DNA of 64,000 bases from NCBI GenBank assembly GCA_022457155.1, contig JAJGOT010000259.1, positions 124,001-188,000 on the forward strand. The letters run 5' to 3'. The notes below the pieces were generated by a model that had not been told where the DNA came from, made no database searches, and saw nothing but the letters and a program-made list of their open reading frames with translations. Numbering within the stretch: the first letter of the stretch is position 1; every line of letters begins with the position of its first letter. This document shows, one piece after another, positions 22,905-37,200 of this stretch. The DNA comes from Cladopsammia gracilis. Its lineage: Eukaryota; Cnidaria; Anthozoa; Scleractinia; Dendrophylliidae. The position numbers and the translations under genes are program-made.

Positions 22905-25900
22905 CTAATTATCAGAACACGGTTCTCTATCATTAGGACTGCAAGTAAAATAGCAGTTATATCTTGTATTTAACTTTTCCAACATCACTTTTGTTTCCTC
23001 TTGAAGCTGTTTCGTCTGGTTCTTAAGGTCTTCAAATCTAATGATTTCTCGTTCGACGACTACAGAAATTAAAAAAACACGAGTGTTAAAATAAGAGCAC
23101 AGATTCTGGGCGTCTTAGCACAGTCAGCGCAGGCTTCAGGCAATGTTGAAATATTGAAACGCTAAATTTCCACGCTTGTAATTCCTTAGGTTATGCGCTG
23201 ACTACCCGACAAGCCATCATCGCGTTTGAGCTATGGCTTTAAAAGGAAATACATCTTTAGATACGTTTATACCCGACAAACGTGGCTGACGTCTACAAAG
23301 AAAAAAAGACAACTTTTTAAAGCTTTCGTTTCACGACAAACGAACACGACGAACGGTAACTCAACGAATCGCTTTAAATTGCCCTGACTAACGGGCAAAT
23401 GACATTAAATACAACACAGCATTCGTAGACTGCAAAACAGTCGTTTTTTTCCTCTACTCGCGATGAGAGGCGCCTAGCGCCGTTCCTGCCTCGCGCGCGA
23501 ACCTCACGCTTCTCTCCCCAGTGTCATTCTCTGTATTCAGACTCGCTCCAGTTCTTTTCCGCCGCTTCAACTATCGCTGTCTTTTTTGGTAGAGTCGTGC
23601 ATAACAAAAATCGGACTGTTTTGCAGTCTACAGCATTCGGCTTGGCCAATTTTATTACGAAAATATTCGAGTTTTTGGCTTTGTAAGTAAACATCCTATA
23701 CAATTCTTTGCGCGATTCTAACCCTTCTAACGCAGCACCGCTTTTCACCCATATCTTGGAGGGGAGGGGGGAGGGGGCTGGGAGAAGTGAAAGAAAGATT
23801 GGGGCAGGGAGGGGGCGGGGAAGCGAGTATTTTTCTTCACCCACAAACTCACACAAACTCACCTATGACCCTTTGAAGTTTCCTGTCTAAATCTTTCACT
23901 AAGTCTTTAGCCATCTCTTTTAAGTCGTTAACTTTCGAAGATGCGTTTTGCACAGCATCGACCTTGCTGTTGATTTTATCCTTCACTTGGTTGAATAATT
24001 CCAGTAATTCATCCGCTTCCTGAAGAATAGAAACACAAAGGAATAACCGCGAGTGTGAGGAGATGTGTTATAGGATAATTTAGGAATTTTTAGGACATCT
24101 TAGACTTAAGGTGTTGCGATACAGTTTTCTGGAGGTGATACCTACATTTTTCAATCGGCTTTTACGCGGTCTTCTCCAAGTCAGATCAACGTGAAATTTT
24201 CGCTACTAACTGGCATTGAATTGAAGTTTGGCAAGATGTATCGATGCGAAATCTTAAACGCGCAAACTTTCACTTTTACTAATTTCGAAGTTTCTTGTTT
24301 ATCGTCGTCATGGTAATATCTATTTTACCAGAAAATATATCTTGCCAAACTTCAATTCAAAACCAGTTACATGTAGTAGTGATCTGATTTGACTTGGAAA
24401 AGACCGCTTAAAAGCCCACTGAAAAATGTAGGTATGGTTTCCAGAAACCTATATCGAAATAGATACAGATCCTTCGGTCATTAATACGTGTAACCTTAAA
24501 ACTCCCTGATATATTAATTGTAAATAGTTTTATCATATTGTTGTTTTATAATTATTGCAAATATTTCTTACCTTTTTATCAGATTATTATCAGTTTCTTT
24601 AGCATTACCTCATACTTTGTTATTGTAGCATTTTATCTATTATTGAACTTGATTGAAAAATGTAAAGCGCATCTGATCATATCTTATGCATGTTAATTTG
24701 CGCTATATAAGCAATAAATTATTATTAATTATTAATCCCAGAGTCAATTATGAAGACATGCAGTGTAGTTCTAACTTTTGAGTCTGTGGACGAAATCCTA
24801 TGATGCGGCCATTTAACTTGTAAATAATTTATTGTTTTTCTTTTTAAGCGAGCTTTTTAACTTAACGTTGTAGATTTTAGACTATATTTTTGGTGTATTT
24901 TGAATGTAATTAGCGCCCTTGAATCACCGAGAAAAGGCGCTATAGATTTGGATGGCGGAAAAGTTCGATCAATTTAGGCGTTGTTCTGATAACAAACTCT
25001 ATAAACCGTACTACAACTTTCCCCGATCTGCAGTCACGAAATTCAGGTGCGATGAAAGTTTATGAGTCTATGAAGTGTAACCATTCAAATGAAAGTTTAT
25101 GAGCAGCACTTTCCAGAGTTGCCATTTGTTGTGCTGAAATATCCGTACTTTGGAATGGTACATTAATTTACCAATATGTTACAAAATAAACTTGTGATCT
25201 TTTTTCAACTGAGTTTGGTTAAGGTTACAAGTTAAAACTTAAGAGAAATATCTTGGAAACCCCCAAATCACCCGCCTTTTGAGCAGTTTGTGATTCACTA
25301 TGTGCGTCCAGGGCGTTTTCCCGCGTTTCCTCCAGCATATCCAGATTGTCTTCAAACTGTTGTTGCACCATTGGGACCATCCCTGCCATTTCTGTCACGT
25401 TCCCTTGCGCAGTATCCACGGCTTTCTCCAGAGAATCTAGGTCCGCAAGAAGCTGCAAAGTGCAAAATAAATGAAACACTTAGGGCCGGTTTAATATTTA
25501 AATGAAGTTTAGACTGTGTTTAACAAAACCGCGATCTAAACCATTTTCAAACTGGCCAACCCTTATATGTAATCGTTATTTACTGTAAACAGTGTCAGAA
25601 GGCATATAGCACAGACTAGAAAAAAATATCTACTTCAAGTATCCCACGTATAAACTGATGTGGAGGTCCATTAATTGTCTTAAAACCTCGGTCTAAGTTA
25701 GACTTCGTTTAAATAACTGGCCCTTAACATGATAGTGGTTAGAACTGGACTTGAATCAAGGAAGTTCGAATTTGAAGTCCGACTCCCTACCACTCGAACA
25801 CCTTGCTAGGAGGGAGGGGGGGGGGAGGGGCGCAAGGAGGGAGGCAGGGAGGGGGAGGGGAGCGCAAAAAAGGAGAGGGGGAGAAGGGAAGGAGGTTTTT

Positions 25901-28900
25901 ATTGCAGGCGTCCTTTCCCTCTCTCCCCAGTTCCCCTCTATTAACCCTTTCACTCCCAGAGTCAATTATGAAGACATGCAGTGTAGTTCTAACTTTTGAG
26001 TCTGTTGATGAAATCCTATGGTGTGACCATTCAAATGAAACCTCATTAGCAGTACTTTTGCATAGCACCATTTACGTTCTAACTTTTGAGTCTGTTGATG
26101 AAATCCTATGGCCATGGTGTGACCATTCAAATGAAACCTCTTTAGCAGTACTTTTTTATGGCATCATTTGTTCTAACTTTTGAGTCTGTTGATGAAATCC
26201 TATCATGTGACCATTCAAATGAAACCTCTTCAGCAGTACTTTTGCATGGTACCATTTGTTCTAACTTTTGAGCTCTGCGGACGAAATCCTATGGTCTGAC
26301 CATTCAACTGAAACCACTTCCGCAGTACTTTTGCATGGCACCATTTGTTCTAACTTTTGAGTCTGTTGATGAAATCCTATGGTGTGACCATTCAAATGAA
26401 ACCTCTTCAGCAGTACTTTTGCATGGTACCATCTGTTCTAACTTTTGAGTCTGCGGACGAAATCCTATGGTGTGACCATTCAACTGAAACCACTTCTGCA
26501 GTACTTTTTCATGGCACCATCTGTTTTTCGATATTTCACAAAATGAAATTTGGGGTTTTTCTTGAATTTTGATTTTTGCCACTCTTGGGAGTGAAAGGGT
26601 TAAGACATACTCCACTCGTGGTGAGAAAATGGTTTCGAGTTTTTGTGAGCGTTATTACTAGTTTAGGACTTTTAACTGTTAAGCCCTGGCCTGTGCATAG
26701 ACCACTGAGCCGAGGATAAATATATTTTTGATACTATACGCATTAAACCCTCTTACTTGTTTTAGAATATCTTCTGCTATTTTGATGTCATTTTCCGACG
26801 CAGTAATGGCATCACGTGCAGCGGCTTGGCTCCCAGCAGCCTCTGTTAGAGCATCTGTTATGTTAGTGATGACGTCAGAGACCGCTCTGGCTTTCGTTCT
26901 GAAAAAGACAATAACAATATTATGGTTGAATTTCTCGTTACTGACTCCTCAAAACGGATACCTCTGAATTACGTAAAAATTAGAGGGTTTCAAGCAGGCA
27001 GCCAGGCGTGCGTTTCTCGAAACTCCCGAGGACTTTTCGGACCCGAAATCTACTTTTTAACTGAGTTTCTAACAAAAGGCGTTAAAGTTTTTATGCCACA
27101 AAGCAGCTAAAGTTGTGTAACGAACGTCAGATTTTATTGCTTAGCTTTCAAAATCAACAAAAACCGAATCTTTATTGGTAAACATTCTGCACGTAACACA
27201 GCTTTTCGGGCCCAGGCGTGCGTTTCGCGAAGGTCCCGAAAACTATATTTTAAATCAGTACCTATAAAATGGTGGCGTTAGGTTTTTCGCCCGCAAACCA
27301 GCTCGACTTGTTTCGTCAACTTAAAATTTTATTGCTTAGCTTTCAAAACGACGAAAATTTGAATCTTTAATGTAAACATTGTGCATATAAAATAGTTCCC
27401 CCAGGTCTGAAAAATTATCAGGACTTTCGAGAAACGAGTCCCAAAATGCAGATAATTCATCAAGACTTTACTCTGTAACTCGCATATTTAATACAAACAC
27501 GTAGCTCGGTCCCTTAAATATCCATGTTAAAGACTGTAGATGTTCGTGAAAAAGCTGATTTAACTAAAATAACGGCTGCATATTATAGCAGAGCTCATCA
27601 GTCCATTCATGATCTCACCCCACCCACCCACCCATCCACCCACCATCTATGGGAAGGGTAGGCGTGGGAGGCCCCAGTCTCTTGCTCGCGCGATCGAGGA
27701 TCTCGAAAAACCGAAAGTGAGGATCGCGGAGTAACCGGAAGTAAGGATCTAAGAATAACCGGAAGTGCTAGTTACCTGGCCTGCTTAGCTCTCTCCTTCA
27801 GGTCGTTCGCCTTGTTCAGTCTCTCCTCAGTCTCTTGTAATATTTCGTCAACACCAGTGACCGAATTCAAAGCAGCCGTGATATTCGCAGCTAGCTCAGA
27901 AATTTCTTCAGGGGTGACGGAGAGTTTCAGTTCCTTGACGCTGTCAGCTATTTGTCGTATTTTGTCGGCATCACCAAACTTTTGGTTTAAGAAATCTAAA
28001 ATGTCCTAAAATGTGAACAAGAGAAAAGCATCATTAAGCCACTCGAGCAGGCTGCCTCCTATATTAATAGCAGGTATTACCTGTATTAGTTGGTCCATTC
28101 TGACGCTCGCATTCTTAGCTCGTTGATCTGCCTCCATAGCGCGCATCACTGCAACCTCGGCCGCATCTCGCGTCATGTTCACCATTACTTCCGCACTCTT
28201 TACATCCTCTAATGTCTCTTTTGCTTTGGCTGATAACAACAAAAAACAAGGACATTAGGAATTCGATCTGGAATTAGAAGAATTGCATTGTAGATCGTCA
28301 CAGAGTTGGCAGTGTGATGAGGGTGTGTTACGTGAAAACTGAGTGTTAAGTTTAACGCTGTAAAAAGAAAAATGAAACTAGACGTTTCGGAAATGCTGCC
28401 TTCATCAGTAGCAAATCATCAGTACTACTGATGACGGCAGCATTGCTTAAAAGTCTAGTTTCATTTTTAACACTTAAGTTTACAGCGTTAAACTTAACAC
28501 TTTTTCACGTAACTATAATTAACGCTGCGCAGGATACATATTAATTTAGTGTGATGAGGGTGCTTGCCTCCTTTTCATGTGTCCCAAGTTCCAATCACGG
28601 AGTCAATGACTTTTGAAACCCCTGGACAAGGCGCCGGAGACGGCCGCCAAAATACTTCATGTATCCTGGAGTATTGTGTCACGTAAACACGATGAAATGG
28701 CGTCTCTAAATCAGCGAGTCGTTTTCGCTTTAAAAAGCTTTCAAAAGAATCTGTCATCTCCGAATATTGATTGGTGTACTTTATATGCAGTTAATTGTGT
28801 GCATGGCCGTTGTTTTCTCTATTTTTTTGTGTTTATTTGCTTATGTAATGTTTATTAATTAAAGCTTAAATATATATATTTTTGTGTGTGTTGTTTGTGT

Positions 28901-29062
28901 ACCTGTCTATTTATAACAACTTTGATATCTAGTTACTCTTCCGCATGGCCCAGCCACTCAGCGCGATTAGCTTTTGCTGTTTCTGAGTGGCTGTGCTCTT
29001 TTTTCTTTCACAGTTATTTCCTTTTAATGATTCTGCACTTTTGTGTTACGAGCACAATAAAG

Positions 29063-29098
<36 letters not shown>

Positions 29099-31211
29099 TT
29101 CCAACGACTGGTAGCCGTGTTTGTTTTCTGGAAATATGAAACCGTTGTTTAAACGAAACGAAGACATTACAGGGTGTCAGTAAAACGCGGAGTCGGGGCC
29201 GGGGTCATGGTGGAATTAGGCCTAGGATTAGGTATGGGATTAGGCATAGTGTTAGGATTAGGTAAAGGGATTATATTTAATCCCATACCTAATTCTACAC
29301 CTAATCCCACCCCGACCCCGACCCCGGCCCCGGCCCCGACCCCGCGTTTTACTGACACCCGACATTTCATCATGTTTTGCGCGACAAAATACCCCTGGGG
29401 TTTCTTCGCTCATCCTGTCAGGAGAAGTTCCTAGGGACGAGGATGAAGCAAGTATATCTTCAAAAATAGTTAAATACTGACCCTCTCTCATTCGCTGAGC
29501 TTCTTCTGCCTCCTTGGCTCTTTCTAACGCCTCTGAAGCCAGGGCCATGGACCCATTACAGCCAGGGCCACCACAGGTCGAGCAGTTAAGGACTCCACAC
29601 CCGCCACATTGACTTGAGGGAGACCCGCACAGGATACCGTTGAGAATCTCAACTTGCTCCAGCAATAGTCTTATCTTCTCGCTGATATCGAGAAGCGTCT
29701 CGTTGTTTTCTTCGTGCTTGTCTTCAAACGACGGCGGACCAGCTAACAGCATCTCAGTTTTATTTCTCTGTTCCTTCACCATGTTAATAATTTCCTGAGA
29801 TTTATTGACCATCTTCTCGGCTTCCCTTGATCTCCTTTGATTTTCCAAAATTTCATCAAAGGCGCCGCGAATATCTGATCGCAAAATGTTTTCAACATCT
29901 GATTTTAGCTTTGTCCCGTTGGTAAGAAGGTTTGCCAGCCTTTCGCGCAGCCGAGCAATCTCGATGTTTGCATCATGGGTTCGCATTTCAGTAGATTTGA
30001 CCGCTTTGTCCATTCTCTCCACTTTCTCTTGGATGTCTTGTAGATTGGTGTTTACGGTATCTAGTTGTTCCTCAATTGCTTTTGTGTCATTCTCTGTAGT
30101 AACTTGGCTTTGCAAAATCTCTTCTACTTTTCTTAATTTTTCCTCAAGCTTCTTAAGCTCGAAGTCGTAAGCGTTTATACTCCCTGCATGCAGAAAACAG
30201 AAAAAAGGATATTAATCAGTTTTGTCGCGTATACAGTTTATGCTTGGAGATCATAATTACAACTTATTAAAAGATTTGTCACATGAAACAAATTTCCATT
30301 TTAAACTATGAGCCATTTATTGTTGAAAAGCCGACGTTTTCTTCAGTTTATAATGCAATTTCAACATAACTCCACCGCGTTACGCAGAAAAGTCATATAA
30401 TCGAAACTCTTTTAAGACGGTACCCCTGTAAGGCGGACACCTCTCTAAGACGAACATCAATTATAAGCTGGTTCTGGCTGAATTTCACTTGTTGGTCTGT
30501 AACTAAACTCTTTATAAGGCGGACACCTCTCTAAGACGAACGTCAATTATAAGCTGGTTCTGGCTGAATTTCACTTGTTGGTCTGCAACTAAACTCTTTG
30601 TAAGGCGGACACCTGAGACGGACATCAATTATTGGCTGGTTCTGGCCGAATTTCACTTGCCCGTCAGTAACTAAATTCTCTATAAGGCAGACACCTCTCT
30701 AAGGCGGACAGCTCAGAATAGCTGGTCCTGAAGGTGACCGGCTTAGACATCACTGTATCTACTATATAATAAGGTAGTTTGTTTTGTTTTCGCATCAGAC
30801 TTCAAAACGGCTCGCGTTGAGGTAGCTGGGCCAAAGCCAACAAAAGCGACAAACAACAAAAGACTAAAAAGAAGTGAATACTAAAAAAATCATGTCGTCA
30901 TAAAAACGGCAGCTAGCACACCGAACAAATAAAAATACCTGGTTTAAGAGGCGTGAGAGACACATTGTATGCCTTTGGTACCTCCACACTGATGTTGCGT
31001 GACAATGTCTCAAGCGCTCCCTTCCACTGAGGGTAGCATTCAGCACACACTTCACATTGCGGCATTTTACCCGTGGTGTCCGCGTCACACATGTCACACT
31101 TCTCCCCGATCATGCCGGGTTTACACTGACACTTGCCCGTGTCACGTTCACACTGAAGACTGACGGATCCCGCGGGGTTGCAGTCGCACGCTGCAGGAAA
31201 AAATAATATGC

Positions 31212-31248
<37 letters not shown>

Positions 31249-34200
31249 CTTGCGCCATGACCGAGAGCCAAATATTTTCCCGTCTGGCCCGACCTAACTC
31301 ATTCAATAAGTATTTTATAATATGACTAGAAAATACAAGAATAGTCGTGCAGTGCGAGGTCACTTGAACTCGAGCGGGGCCGGACGGCTTTTTCCGGACC
31401 GGCTCACGTCAACCCGTCCGGCCCCGCTCACGTCACCTTGCGATTCCATTTTCTGTAGGATTGCGTCAGCGGGGCCGTACGGTCATATTATAATAACATT
31501 TACTGTTAAAATACGAATTCGGAGCATCACAGGAAAGTACTACACAATAGCTTTCACTTGAATAGTATTATCTTTGGATTACATTCACAGACTCAAAAGT
31601 AGAACACGTTTTACAGTATTATAAACAGTACCACAGGAAAGTTCTGCCAAGTTCCGGCAGTATTTCATTCTATTAAAGACAGAAAAGTTTCACCTAAAAG
31701 ACTTTACAGCTGTGAACTTACGGGAGCAGTTGTCCAGCGGTGTTCCCCAGTAGCCATTTTCGCACTCACAGCAGCGTGGGCCTCCATATCCAGCCTTACA
31801 TTTGCATTGACCACCTCCCTTAACGCAGAAAAGAGAACAACAGTTAATACAACTACTAACCTGGGGTCAATTCAATAAAACTTTTACAAGTGCAATTTAC
31901 AAGTGTAGATATTGTTTTCAACCTCTGAAAAAATGGCTATGTTGTAGTGCAATTTTATCCTTGGTTCAATTAGTTCAATTGGTTCAGTTTTTTATTCATT
32001 ATCATATATTAACATAGAAAATAACAATGGAAAATCAAAATTGAACCAGGGATAAAAATGTACTACAACAGCTACACCTGTAAATTACAATTGTAGAAGT
32101 TTTATTGAATTGACCCCTGATAAGTTATGAGGGTAAACACGTAAAACATAAGACTGTCAACTGTTATTAATCAAAGGCTCCTGTGAGCCAACTCGTTAAC
32201 ACTAAACATTCGGATCCTCCACCTTCCTAGACGTTTTGCTTCACCGACCCCCCACCCCCTGCGTCCAACTCCCCACCCTCCCCTCCCTCCAACGGCGTCC
32301 TCATGGGTAAGGCAGGTGACCACTACATATCGCGGGCTCAATGTTTACAGCCGATCAAGCGCTCGAATGAAATGTCTCACTGCTGTAACTCGTTCAACGC
32401 TCCTTGTATTCACGAGTTAAAGACAATAACTGCGAGAATTCCCTTTCTTTTCCTGTTCTTGACTGCTCTTACTCAAACATCCATTTGGTAAATTATCAGA
32501 TAAAGCAGAAAGGGCGAATAAAACGGCCATGTGGGAAAAACCATCAGATGAATGTTATCAGAATGGAGAGCGAGAACGAATTGTTTTACCTTGTCTGAGG
32601 CACTCAGTGGCTAAATCCAGTGTTTTCATTACAAACCGAAATACGTAAACGGGGAAATAGGATTCTTTTTTTTTTTCACCGTTAAAAGAACCAATGAGTC
32701 ACCCGAAACTGAATTGCAATTTTAACATTTCGCAATCATTCTCTTTCCGGAACCCCACTGTCGCCGAAATCTTTGCTCGTTACAATGCAATGCTGCTTTC
32801 TCACCTCACTGCAGGTAGCCTGGGTCGAGCCTTCGCCGCAGCAATCACATTTCTTACAGCCCTCACCGCTGCCCAGATTCCAGAAACCGTCGGCGCACTT
32901 ATCACACTGTGTTCCGATCACGTTAGGCAGACATTTACACTGGCCTGTCTCGTAATTACAGGTGTCCAAAAATCCCGGGTCCGTACCATTACTGTTACAA
33001 ACACACTCTGAAAACAAACGAAATTTGTTACATAATTTAACCCCTAATAACTCAAAAATAAATCAAACAGATCTGAGATTCCCTGACGATTCTATTGTAT
33101 ATAACTTTGTTTGGCAAATGTATAAAACGTTTAAAATGCAGAAGACCACTCGACACTACGATAAATAGTGGTAACTTTCTTTCCGGATCTCCTTTATAAA
33201 GGGATGCGAGTACTAGACGTCACCCAAAGTGTAGATAAACCGTTTAAAATGCAAGGCTAGTACAAAGGAAATTAATTGCAGGTTTAATGGCCAATATTTC
33301 GTCTAGGAGAACTAGTCTTCTACAGGGCCACCGTTGGAGTGAAAATAATATACAGGTAGCTTAGCCCGTATCTCCCCTCCCTTCCCCTTCTTGTTATCAG
33401 ATGTATTTAGTAGCCTTCTGTCAGACCCTCTCCACAAACTTATGTCTTTGGTTACATTCATCCAACTTTCAACTTTCATTTATTATTGCATTATTTATAA
33501 GTGATCTAACCTTAAATAATAGTATTTACTCTTTTAACAGAAAATAAATATACTAGAACATTGCAAAAAAGCATTAATGAATGTGTGCACGGGGACCAGA
33601 GTAGCCATCGAATTTCGAGCCGGCCACCACCGTGTTTAAAATAGATGCGGATACAACAACAAAAGTGCATAATAATCTAATTAAATGAATTACTTGATAT
33701 TTACATTTATGTGCATAGATGTACTAACATTATAAAAACAAACAACAACAAGAAAACAAAACATTCATTTAGAAGGCCATATTATTCTATAATTTTAATA
33801 CATTGCTTGCATGCAAGTAATCATTTTAATGATATATGCATGCAAGTAATATTTCAATAATACTATATTTAAGTGTTTAATAGGAACCGTTTGTACTGCT
33901 TTTTGAAGGCACTGTATGGTAAATTCTTGAGGTTTACAGGAACCAATTATAGGAACCAATTCTTAAGGCTTATTATAGGAACAAATAATGTGATTATAAT
34001 ACTGTCGTAATTCTTTTAGTCAAGGGCAATCAAAAAGTCCCTAGCGAAGGCGACTGTTTACCTGTGCAATTCCTTGCAATGGCATCACCATAGTAACCCG
34101 ATTTACAACGCTCACAACTGAAGCCAGCGGTATTGAACATGCAAGCGAGGCACCTCCCAGTAAGCCGGTCACAGTTGCCGATGTTAACTGGGTAGATGTT

Positions 34201-37200
34201 GTTATTACAGGAACAGGGCTGGCAGCGGCCTCCTGGGACGAGTGGGTTGCCATAGTAACCGTCATCGCATTCCTCGCACTGTTTTCCAGTGTAACCCTCC
34301 TGGAAGGAAAAGTGGACAGGATCATTAGAAATGGAAGGTTTGCTTTTTGAAAAGTCGACGAGAACGTTTTCGCATAGCGTGGAGTTATTTCCTTGTTAAT
34401 TGCGTTAAAATACGCTAATACACTCCTGACGAAGGTTAAAAACACAACAGAAACGTCGACTTCATTTCACATATTAGCGTGTTTTAACACAACTGAGACG
34501 TTTGCGTTTCACTTTTCAGGACCAGTTGCAAATGCCAAAAGCTTGTGGCAAGGAGTAAAAACAATATGGAAGTTAAGAGATGTAATAAGAGAGTCTGTCC
34601 TAGACAGTTCAAGGTGACACGAGTATGTTAAAAGGTCCTGAGAGGAGAACAGAGAGATCAGTGAACAAAGAACATCATCTATCTCCTGAAAGCGAAAAAT
34701 AAAGGCGAAAGATTTAAGAGGCTACGTTATGTCACTTTGTTACTAATTACTATATCAGTGCGCTCAAACCACCGATAACTGATTATCTTTCGGTGGCTGT
34801 GCCTTTCAAAGATAAAAAAAGTTCACACACCACAATTATTTTGTTACTGTTCGCTTGACAATACGAAAGCAGTGAACTTACCATGCTTACGAAATACTTA
34901 AATCCCTTGTCAGGGTTAAACGGGCAGTAAAGGAAAGGTTTGTAATAAACTTACGTCACAAGCGTCACAAATTGAAGATGGCGGGGCAGTTGACCGATCC
35001 AGAAAACAGGTTGTGCTAAACTGGTTTCCACTGCTGCCACCTGGGCATTGACAACGACGGCAATCGTTTGGTGTTCCTGTGGAAGAAAACAGTCAGCCAA
35101 TGAATGTATTTTTAACGGTTGGTTACCCTGTTCGACTGGCCAGAATCAAAATTCAAGAATTCCAAGTTTCACTTTGTAAAGTACTGAAAAGCGGACGATT
35201 AAATCATTTTGAACGCTTTCAAAATGGTGGGGCGGGTATAGAAAATCCTGGACACGGCTGTCAAAATACTACAAAGAATCGTGCTCTATTTTGTCACATT
35301 ACACGCATTGAAATGGTGTTTTCGAAAGTTATTTTCAGCCTTGTTCGTTTTCTGGCCATTCAAAACCTTTGTTCAAACGAAACAACGACATTTCGTCGCG
35401 TTTTACTACACAACAACAACAACAACAACAATTTATTCAACAAGAAACAACAACAACAATGTATTCTTAGTATAATAATGAAAGAGTGATGATAATGATT
35501 TGTTTGCCCTGCAAATAGCTGGAAAGCTAATCGGGGCGGGGCAAAACAAGTACATGAAAAATACAAATATCTACAAAATCAAAAACCTTATACTATTGAC
35601 TACTTATACAGGATTTTTGGTGTGTTTTGGCAGCCTTGACCAGGGAATTCTAAGCCCGCCCTGCCATTTTGAACGCGCGGAAGGCCCTGAAGACGAAGTT
35701 GTGCCTGTCACTTACCACTTGTGGCGTCGCCATAGTAACCGATCGCGCACACTTCACAGTTCTTCCCTGCAGTGTTGTGTTGACAGTCAATACACACACC
35801 CGTCTTTGGTTGGCAAGATGACGCGTGGTTATTACAGCGGCACGGACGACACATTGGAAATCCCCAGTTACGTGGAGGGCAAAGGTTACACTGACGACCG
35901 CCGGCCTTGATCCTGCAGGCGCACTGCCCGGTTTGCATGTCGCAGAGATTGTCTGAAGCGCCGACACTGTCGCAGTTACACGCTAAAAAAGAAAATAAAA
36001 ACGTCACTGGTTGAATAAGGGGTAATGCGATGGTTCTGCATGGCAGTTTTCTTCAATAAGGGACGGCATAACAATAGGAATTAGACCTCCCCTCCAACCC
36101 CCAACCCTCCAACATACAATGTATATACAGTGTATATACACTGTATATGTAGTGTGTATTAAAAGTAATGAAAATAAGCAGGCTTATAGTTCTGGACCCG
36201 GTTGTTCGAAAGCCGATTAACGCTAATCCCGGATTAAAAGTTAACAGAGGATTTCATTTCTCTGTTTAAAAATCTTTTCAAAAGGTCATTAATAGCTAGT
36301 AGTAAAGACAAGTTAAAGTCGAAACTATAAGGGGCAGAAAACTTTGGAAAATTTTCACTTGTTGAGTAGTTTAACTGGATTCAAAATTGACGCTAATCCT
36401 GGGTTAGCTTAATCGTGCTTTGAACAACCCGGCCCTCAGTGTTTACACGTATGCACCTTTCACCTACCAGTGCAACCTTCAGAGCCAAAACCAAACGATC
36501 CTGGTGCACAGCGGTCACACCTCTGACCAATTACATTCGCTTTGCATTCACATTGGCCTCCGACAGAGTCACAAATCAGCGTCCCGTTAATGTCACGCTT
36601 GGTACCCGTGGGATCGCAGTTACACGCTGCAAAGTTTTAAAGTAGTAATCTTACATTAACATATTTAAGGGATGAATAATAAACGAATGTCTTAACTAAG
36701 GATCAGTAAAGAAATACCTTTTATTTACTTAGCCTATGTTCAGGATTGCATGCAAGTATTGTTTAACAAATACTTTATATTTGACAGACGTATTTGTCAT
36801 TTTCATATTACTTCATATATGAGCGAATTATGTATGTTATGGTAAACTTTTATAGATGAGGACACTTTGTGATGCCTATCATGGAGTAGCGTGGCCCTCC
36901 CTATGCGTGCAATCCTGGACATAACTCGTAGAAATCACTCGGCCAATCCCAACAGATGCACGTAATCCAATGAACCAATCTGAACTCGAAGCAAATACAT
37001 GAAGCCGCCGCCAAGCGCGGGAAAACGCGTGCGAGCAAGTCACGATTGGTTTTGGTTTTACGTCTGGTTGGTTTATAAAGTGTCACGACATGTTTTAGCC
37101 AATCACAAAGCGTAGCAATGGAAAACCAAAGCAATTACGAAATTACTTTCGACACTCAATTGAAAACTGCTCTATTAAAACGACGAGCTTTTTCTTGATA

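Larger units (their letters stand above)
22905..30183 (-). other. Laminin beta exons 20-26: coiled-coil domains II/I with Cys knob
   Basis: Residues about 1205-1774. The heptad-rich helix is interrupted at about 1390-1416 by the beta-chain Cys knob ([16 protein letters not shown] then CGGPGC). The chain ends NCYFTC ... PCSDN. It therefore has three Cys near the end, where human LAMB1 ends with a single Cys that bonds the gamma chain. Exon 24 to 25 is read as GCGG|gtgatt joined to ag|CGGATG ([11 protein letters not shown]). Donor GGGG|gtttcc with acceptor cag|GAAGCG is also in frame. Confidence 0.9.
30939..36626 (-). other. Laminin beta exons 13-19: second LE repeat array
   Basis: Residues about 759-1204. 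Blocks include [111 protein letters not shown] and [16 protein letters not shown]. Exon 19 passes into the coiled coil through [15 protein letters not shown]. Confidence 0.93.

Noticed and set aside
25803..26615. Repeated-peptide ORFs such as [19 protein letters not shown]
   Set aside because: Translation of the 88-bp internal units of the TTAA MITE, also seen at 2971, 37907 and elsewhere.
29174..29434. Gly/Leu-rich and Pro/Thr-rich ORFs
   Set aside because: Hexamer repeats inside a fold-back element.
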